Assembly (NCBI GenBank): GCA_028698975.1
Contig: JAQVVK010000065.1
Span: forward strand, 1-10,700
Length of the DNA stretch: 10,700 nt
Origin: Victivallaceae bacterium
Lineage (GTDB): Bacteria; Verrucomicrobiota; Lentisphaeria; Victivallales; Victivallaceae
Direction of reading: 5' to 3'
Shown here one piece after another: positions 6,164-10,700 of the stretch. Positions within the stretch are counted from its first letter, which is position 1. Each line of letters begins with the position of its first letter. Both the position numbers and the translations under genes were made by a program. Below the pieces are notes generated by a model that searched no databases, had not been told where the DNA came from, and saw only the letters and a program-made list of their open reading frames with translations.

Positions 6164-6586
6164 ATGCCGGAATTTGCCAATCAGAAAAAGACCATATATT
6201 TGTCCGGGCCGATCATGGACGCTCACGCCGGGGAGGCGCGCGAGTGGCGTGAAACCGCCAAAAAACTTTTGGCGGACGATTTCCGGCTGCTGGACCCGAT
6301 GCGGCGTAAGTTTGTCGATCGCGAGGTTGACAGTGCCAACGAGATCGTCGAATTCGATTTGCAGGATGTGCGCGCCGCCGACATCATATTGGTCAACTAC
6401 GACAAGCCCAGCATCGGCACAAGCATGGAGGTGTTTTACGCGGCTCGCGAGCTGGGTAAATTTGTGGTGGCGTTTTCGCCGTTTGAATTTAAGGAATGCA
6501 GTCCGTGGATGGTGCGCTTCTGCACCAAAATACTCGGTTCGCTTGAGGAGGCGGCCGAATATATTAACGTCAACTTCAACGAATAA
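6164..6586 (+). CDS. Nucleoside 2-deoxyribosyltransferase-like protein
   Basis: 140 residues matching the nucleoside 2-deoxyribosyltransferase fold (Pfam Nuc_deoxyrib_tr type). Visible motifs are the first strand and loop KTIYLSGPI (9-17), LLDPMRRKF (42-50), the segment DLQDVRAADIILVNYD (65-80), and PSIGTSMEVFYA (82-93) with Glu89 as the likely nucleophile; Tyr12 sits where family members have an active-site tyrosine. The C-terminal SPWM...SLEEAAEYI resembles bacterial and phage relatives. Members either swap bases between deoxynucleosides or, like the dNMP N-glycosidase DNPH1/Rcl, hydrolyse nucleotides, so the substrate cannot be read from this sequence. It is packed between ptsI (9 bases) and glmS (20 bases). 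Possible jobs are nucleobase salvage, removal of abnormal nucleotides, or sensing of a sugar-nucleotide; none is shown. A gene symbol would be a guess. Confidence 0.85.
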   Translation: MPEFANQKKTIYLSGPIMDAHAGEAREWRETAKKLLADDFRLLDPMRRKFVDREVDSANEIVEFDLQDVRAADIILVNYDKPSIGTSMEVFYAARELGKFVVAFSPFEFKECSPWMVRFCTKILGSLEEAAEYINVNFNE

Positions 6587-6606
6587 CAGGAATACGGAGT
6601 AACCTT

Positions 6607-8442
6607 ATGTGTGGCATTATCGGCTATGTCGGGAAGAAATGCACGGCTCCAATACTCATCGACGGGTTGAAGCGGCTGGAATATCGCGGCTATGACTCGG
6701 CGGGGCTCGCCATTGTTTCCGATGGCAGGATCGCCTCGGAAAAGGCGGTCGGCAAGGTCAAACGCATGGAAGATGCCGCGCTGGCGCAGCCCGGGTTCAT
6801 GAAGCTCTGCGGCTGCGGCATCGCCCATACCCGCTGGGCCACGCACGGTGCGCCCTCGGAAGTCAACGCCCACCCGCATTTCAATATGGATCACACCATT
6901 GCGGTCGTGCACAACGGCATCATCGAAAATTATCAGGATCTGCGCCGGAGGCTGGAGGCCAAAGGGTGCAAGTTCGCTTCCCAGACCGACAGCGAAGTGA
7001 TCGCACACATGATTTCCGAGGCGTATCAGGGCGACCTGCTGGCCGCCACCGCCGCCATTTTGGATCAGCTCAACGGCACTTACGGCATTGCGGTGGTTTC
7101 ATCGGCGCAGCCCGGGTTGATCGTGGTCGCCCGCAAGGGCAGTCCGATCGTCATCGGGCTTGGCGAGGGTGAAAATCTGGTGGCCAGCGACGTTTCGCCG
7201 TTGTTGCCGCACACCCGGCAGGTCATCTACCTCGAAGACGGCGACATCGCCGCCATCACCGCCGAAAAAGTCGACCTGCGCAGTGTCAAAAATGTGCCGG
7301 TCGAGCGCGAAGTCGCCAAGATCGACTGGGACGCCGGAGCTGCGGAAAAGGGCAACTTCGCCCACTTCATGCTTAAAGAGATATTTGAACAACCCGAATC
7401 GATCGCCAACGCCATTCGCGGCCGTGTCGATCACGAGCTGGGCAGCGCGATACTCAACGGCATGAACCTCAGTCCGCGCGAACTCGCGCAGATCACCCAC
7501 ATCGTCATCGCCGGGTGCGGCAGCAGTATGCACGCCGGATTGGTCGGCGAATACTATTTTGAAGACATTGCGGGGATTTCCACCTCGGTCGAACAGGCGG
7601 CGGAGTTCCGTTACCGCAACCCGATCATCGAGCCGAATACTTTGGTTATTCCGATCAGTCAGTCGGGCGAGACCGCCGACACCATCGCCGCCGTGCGCGA
7701 GGCGGTGCAAAAGGGCGCGATCGTGACCGCCATCTGCAACGTGGTGGGTTCGACCATAGCCCGCGAGGCGGGGCGCGGCGTTTATCTGCATGCCGGCCCG
7801 GAGATCAGCGTGGCGTCGACCAAGGCTTTTTCCAGTCAGGTGGTCATGCTGCTGCTCTTTGCCCTGCGGCTGGGGCGCAACCGCCGTTTTTCGCGGAGCG
7901 ACGGCATGCTGCTGGCCAACGAGATCGAACGTATTCCGGAGTTGGTGCGCGAAGTTCTGGCGCAGGCTCCGCAGATCGAAAAGATCGCCAAGCGTTATGC
8001 GCATAACGAGAACTTCTTCTTCATCGGCCGCGGCTGTCTGTACCCGGCCGCGCTCGAGGGTGCGCTCAAGCTCAAGGAGATCAGCTATATCCATGCCGAG
8101 GGTTATCACGCCGCCGAACTCAAGCACGGGCCGATTTCGCTGCTCGACGAGCATCACCCGGTGGTGGCGTTGGCCAACGACATCCCCGGCAAGGACAAGA
8201 TCATTGGAAATATTCAGGAGTGCCGCGCACGCCGTGCTCCGGTGATCGCGGTGGCCACTCGCGGCGACAAGCAGGTCTTGGAAATGGCCGACGCCGTTAT
8301 CGAGGTGCCGCCGTGTTCGCGCTTTGTGGCGCCGCTCCCGACGGCGGTCGCGTTGCAGTTGTTGGCTTATTATACAGCGGTCGAACGCGGCTGCGAAGTC
8401 GATCAGCCGCGCAATTTGGCCAAGAGTGTTACGGTGGAATAA
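6607..8442 (+). CDS. glmS: Glutamine-fructose-6-phosphate aminotransferase (isomerising)
   Basis: 611 residues, full length. It makes glucosamine-6-phosphate from fructose-6-phosphate and glutamine, the entry step to UDP-GlcNAc for peptidoglycan and lipid A. The N-terminus MCGIIGYVG leaves Cys2 as the glutaminase nucleophile once Met is removed. Further glutaminase signatures are RLEYRGYDSAG (23-33), HTRWATHG (74-81) with the channel tryptophan, HNGIIENY (102-109) and QTDSEV (126-131). Two SIS sugar-isomerase domains follow: the first with AGCGSSMHAG (302-311) and SQSGETADT (351-359), the second with GRGCLYPAALEGALKLKE (474-491) and AEGYHAAELKHGPI (497-510). The end PRNLAKSVTVE is the conserved closing tail. 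GGAG lies 7 bases before the ATG. The 20-base gap upstream has no room for a glmS ribozyme. The downstream waaA starts directly after its stop. Confidence 0.97.
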   Translation: MCGIIGYVGKKCTAPILIDGLKRLEYRGYDSAGLAIVSDGRIASEKAVGKVKRMEDAALAQPGFMKLCGCGIAHTRWATHGAPSEVNAHPHFNMDHTIAVVHNGIIENYQDLRRRLEAKGCKFASQTDSEVIAHMISEAYQGDLLAATAAILDQLNGTYGIAVVSSAQPGLIVVARKGSPIVIGLGEGENLVASDVSPLLPHTRQVIYLEDGDIAAITAEKVDLRSVKNVPVEREVAKIDWDAGAAEKGNFAHFMLKEIFEQPESIANAIRGRVDHELGSAILNGMNLSPRELAQITHIVIAGCGSSMHAGLVGEYYFEDIAGISTSVEQAAEFRYRNPIIEPNTLVIPISQSGETADTIAAVREAVQKGAIVTAICNVVGSTIAREAGRGVYLHAGPEISVASTKAFSSQVVMLLLFALRLGRNRRFSRSDGMLLANEIERIPELVREVLAQAPQIEKIAKRYAHNENFFFIGRGCLYPAALEGALKLKEISYIHAEGYHAAELKHGPISLLDEHHPVVALANDIPGKDKIIGNIQECRARRAPVIAVATRGDKQVLEMADAVIEVPPCSRFVAPLPTAVALQLLAYYTAVERGCEVDQPRNLAKSVTVE

Positions 8443-9735
8443 ATGCGATTTCTATACAACCTCTTTCTTCCGGTCGGTTTCCTGTTTTATGTGCCGGGAC
8501 TGGCGGTCAAATACCGCAACCGCGGCGGTTGGAAAGACACCTTTGCCGAACGCTTCGGCCGGTTTACCGCCGAGCGGCGCGAGGAGCTTAAAGCTTTTCA
8601 CGGCGCGATCTGGATTCATGCGGTCAGTGTGGGCGAAACGGTGGTGGCTCTCTCGCTGCTGCGCGAATACAGGAAACAGCACCCGGAGCGTAAATTCGTG
8701 ATTTCCACGACGACGACGACCGGTCAGGAACTTGCGCGGCGGCAGGCGCCGGAGGGGACGGCGGTGATATTTTGTCCGATAGATTTTCTCTGGATGGTGC
8801 GCCGCACGCTGGATGTGGTGAGGCCGTCGCTGCTGGTCATTTTTGAAACCGAAATATGGCCCAATCTGATTTGCGAGACTCGCAAACGGGGTACTCCGGT
8901 GGCATTGGTCAATGCGCGTATGTCCGATCACTCGGCCAAGGGTTATTCGCGGGCCGGTTGCTTCTTTGCGCCGCTGCTGGAAAAATTCTCGCTGATCTCG
9001 GCGCAGTCCAAGGCCGACGCCGAGAGGTTCAGCCGGGTTTCGCCCAAGGCGCGGGTAATCAACAGCGGCAACCTGAAATTCGATCAGAAGCCGCCCGACG
9101 ATCTGCCGCCGGCCGGTCTTGACAAGTATTTCGGTTCAGGAAAACACCCGGTGGTGCTGGGGGCAAGCACGCACCCGGGCGAAGATGATTTGATATGCGA
9201 CACATTCATGCGTCTCAAGACGGATTTCCCGTCGCTCAAATTGGTGCTGGTGCCGCGCCACGCCGAGCGCGGCGCGGATATTGCCGCAATGGTGAAAGCC
9301 AAAGGTATTTCAGTAGTGCGCCGCAGTGAAAAGGCCGCGGCCGGTCCGGCGGTGGATGTGCTGGTGGCCGACACCACCGGGGAGATGCTCAAGTTGATGA
9401 ATGAAGCCGACATCGTGATAATGGGCAAAAGTCTGGCCGGTCACGACGAGGGGCACAATCTGATCGAACCGGCGTTGTTGTCGAAACCGATCGTGACCGG
9501 TCACATTCTGCGCAACTTCAGATTCATACTCAACACTTTGCTTGAAGCCAACGCGGTGGCGACGGCGACAACCGACGCCGAGCTGGAAACGCAGTTGCGT
9601 AAGTTGTTGAGCGACGAAAAAATGCGGCTCGATCTGGGCCGCCGGGCAGGCGAAGCGATCCGGCGACATGCCGGGGCGACCGACCGCACAATAAATGAAC
9701 TCGAAAAACTGCTTTCAACCGGAGAAAAAGCGTGA
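8443..9735 (+). CDS. waaA: 3-deoxy-D-manno-octulosonic acid (Kdo) transferase
   Basis: 430 residues, normal for WaaA (KdtA). It adds Kdo from CMP-Kdo to the lipid A precursor on the cytoplasmic face of the inner membrane, which marks an LPS-bearing cell. A short N-terminal hydrophobic segment (about residues 4-20) is the membrane anchor. Family motifs in order: HAVSVGETVVA (59-69) with the catalytic base Glu65, STTTTTG (88-94), FETEIWPN (134-141), NARMSDHSAKGY (157-168), LGASTHPGED (239-248), LVPRHAERG (269-277), VADTTGEM (308-315), and GKSLAGHDEGHNLIEPALL with the CMP-binding EGHN-EP region (328-346). The ATG follows the glmS stop with no gap, so translation is probably coupled; GGTGG near the end of glmS may serve as ribosome binding site. 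Whether it adds one or more Kdo residues cannot be read from sequence. Confidence 0.95.
   Translation: MRFLYNLFLPVGFLFYVPGLAVKYRNRGGWKDTFAERFGRFTAERREELKAFHGAIWIHAVSVGETVVALSLLREYRKQHPERKFVISTTTTTGQELARRQAPEGTAVIFCPIDFLWMVRRTLDVVRPSLLVIFETEIWPNLICETRKRGTPVALVNARMSDHSAKGYSRAGCFFAPLLEKFSLISAQSKADAERFSRVSPKARVINSGNLKFDQKPPDDLPPAGLDKYFGSGKHPVVLGASTHPGEDDLICDTFMRLKTDFPSLKLVLVPRHAERGADIAAMVKAKGISVVRRSEKAAAGPAVDVLVADTTGEMLKLMNEADIVIMGKSLAGHDEGHNLIEPALLSKPIVTGHILRNFRFILNTLLEANAVATATTDAELETQLRKLLSDEKMRLDLGRRAGEAIRRHAGATDRTINELEKLLSTGEKA
9721..9724 (+). promoter_or_regulatory. Ribosome binding site of thiC inside the end of waaA
   Basis: GGAG lies 7 bases before GTG at 9732, within the last codons of waaA. 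It supports a GTG start overlapping the waaA stop as GTGA; no in-frame ATG follows until deep inside the conserved domain. Confidence 0.7.
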
Positions 9736-10700
9736 ACTGTGCAACCCAACCGGCGCAAGCCAAAGCCGGAAAAATCACGGCGGCGATCAGCCGCGTCGCA
9801 AAAATCGAATCGTTCGACCCCGAGGAACTGCGCAAGCTGGTAGCCGCCGGCAAGGTGGTGATCCCGGCCAACATAAATCATAAGAACCTCAATCCGATCG
9901 GTATCGGTCGTCTGCTCAAGACCAAGATCAACGCCAATATAGGAAATTCGGCATTGGCGAGCTGTCCGCGTCAGGAGTTGGAGAAGCTTGATTTTGCTCT
10001 GCGTTACGGGGCGGACACGGTGATGGATTTAAGTACGGGCGGCGGCATAGTCAACATCAGGCGTGCCATTATCGAGCACAGTCCGGCCCCGGTCGGCACG
10101 GTGCCGCTTTACGAGGTGTTGGCACGTTGTGAAAAGGTGGACAATATCTCCGAGGAGCTAATAATCCAGGTCATGCGCGAACAGGCCGAGCAGGGGGTGG
10201 ATTACATGACCATTCATGCCGGGTTGCTCAAGGAGCAAATCCCGCTGGCCAAAAAGAGGGTGCTGCGCATTGTGAGTCGCGGCGGATCGATCTTGGCTTC
10301 GTGGATGCAGAAGTTCGACCGCGAAAACCCGTTCTACACCGCGTTTGACCGCATATTGGAAATTTGCCGTGAATACGATGTGACGTTGTCTTTGGGCGAC
10401 GGAATGCGGCCCGGGTGTCTGGCCGACGCCAGTGACGCGGCGCAGTTTGCCGAGCTGGGGGTTCTGGGCGAATTGGTGGCCCGCTGTCGGGCGGCGGATG
10501 TGCAGGCGATGGTGGAGGGGCCGGGTCACATCCCGTTTGACGGCATTGCCATGAACATGCAAAAAGAGCGCGAACTCTGTGACGACGCGCCGTTTTATAT
10601 ACTGGGGCCGGTTGTGATCGACTGTGCGCCGGGTTATGATCACATCACCAGTGCGATCGGGGCGACGATGGGGGCTTATTCCGGAGCGGCGATGCTTTGC
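9732..10700 (+). CDS. thiC: Phosphomethylpyrimidine synthase ThiC, short form, C-terminus cut by window edge
   Basis: 323 codons seen, open at the right edge. ThiC is a radical SAM enzyme that rearranges aminoimidazole ribotide into hydroxymethylpyrimidine phosphate for thiamine. Motifs: VIPANINH (43-50), KINANIGNS (65-73), GADTVMDLSTGG (93-104), VGTVPLYE (121-128), EQGVDYMTIHAG (153-164), IVSRGGSI (180-187), LGDGMRPG (221-228), EGPGHIP (262-268) and CAPGYDHITSAIGA (298-311). The N-terminal domain of long ThiC proteins (over 100 residues) is absent, as in many anaerobes. The C-terminal cysteine motif binding the [4Fe-4S] cluster lies outside the window. The GTG start overlaps the waaA stop by four bases with GGAG 7 bases upstream. 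The 5-hydroxybenzimidazole synthases of the same family (BzaA/BzaB/BzaF) are an alternative; VPANINH-type motifs favour ThiC but do not settle it. One local change is IDCAPGYDHI where TDIAPGYDHI is common. Confidence 0.9.
   Translation, partial: MNCATQPAQAKAGKITAAISRVAKIESFDPEELRKLVAAGKVVIPANINHKNLNPIGIGRLLKTKINANIGNSALASCPRQELEKLDFALRYGADTVMDLSTGGGIVNIRRAIIEHSPAPVGTVPLYEVLARCEKVDNISEELIIQVMREQAEQGVDYMTIHAGLLKEQIPLAKKRVLRIVSRGGSILASWMQKFDRENPFYTAFDRILEICREYDVTLSLGDGMRPGCLADASDAAQFAELGVLGELVARCRAADVQAMVEGPGHIPFDGIAMNMQKERELCDDAPFYILGPVVIDCAPGYDHITSAIGATMGAYSGAAMLC

Noticed and set aside
5432..6226. Minus-strand open frame of 264 codons opposite the end of ptsI
   Set aside because: Shadow of ptsI; low-complexity His/Arg/Gln-rich product and overlap with two real genes.
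6587..6606. glmS ribozyme/riboswitch upstream of glmS
   Set aside because: Only 20 bases separate glmS from the preceding gene, far too short for the ribozyme core.
7099..8157. Minus-strand open frame of 352 codons opposite glmS
   Set aside because: glmS has full-length family motifs on the other strand; the antisense product has no motif and no ribosome binding site that I can see.
8706..8720. Short ACG trinucleotide repeat in waaA
   Set aside because: It encodes the conserved threonine run of the WaaA STTTTTG motif and needs no repeat explanation.

Overview
The window is a protein-dense, fairly GC-rich stretch of bacterial chromosome: nine recognisable coding regions, no gap over about 150 bases, and no RNA gene, insertion sequence, CRISPR array or prophage that I could find. 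The Kdo transferase gene waaA implies a Gram-negative cell with lipopolysaccharide. The gene mix (a short-form ThiC, a lone HPr/enzyme I pair without permeases, an FtsQ-type protein away from a cell-wall cluster) would suit an anaerobic member of the Planctomycetes-Verrucomicrobia-Lentisphaerae group, perhaps Lentisphaerota. That placement is an inference from gene content and protein style, not from a marker gene.

Left part (1-1790): a secreted protein with beta-propeller-like repeats reads leftward off the edge. Diverging from it across a 63-base gap is a soluble PAS-domain sensor histidine kinase with no response regulator in view. The kinase gene converges on the next operon with only 5 bases between stop codons.

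Middle (1796-3920, minus strand): metY, an O-acetylhomoserine sulfhydrylase of methionine synthesis, is followed 19 bases later by an FtsQ/DivIB-type cell-division protein.

Between metY and the rightward genes, 143 bases hold two good back-to-back sigma70-type promoters whose -35 boxes are 9 bases apart.

Right part (4064-10700, plus strand): a tightly packed six-gene operon, ptsH - ptsI - nucleoside deoxyribosyltransferase-like gene - glmS - waaA - thiC, with gaps of 12, 9, 20 and 0 bases and then a 4-base overlap. It joins the PTS phosphoryl relay (enzyme I, HPr) to the first step of amino-sugar synthesis (GlmS, from fructose-6-phosphate and glutamine), to Kdo addition in LPS assembly (WaaA) and to thiamine pyrimidine synthesis (ThiC, cut by the right edge). 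Neither PTS permease components nor HPr kinase lie in the window, so the relay could be regulatory. All families are known. The unusual part is the arrangement: the deoxyribosyltransferase-like gene inside the PTS/GlmS operon, and thiC coupled to waaA with no room for a TPP riboswitch.
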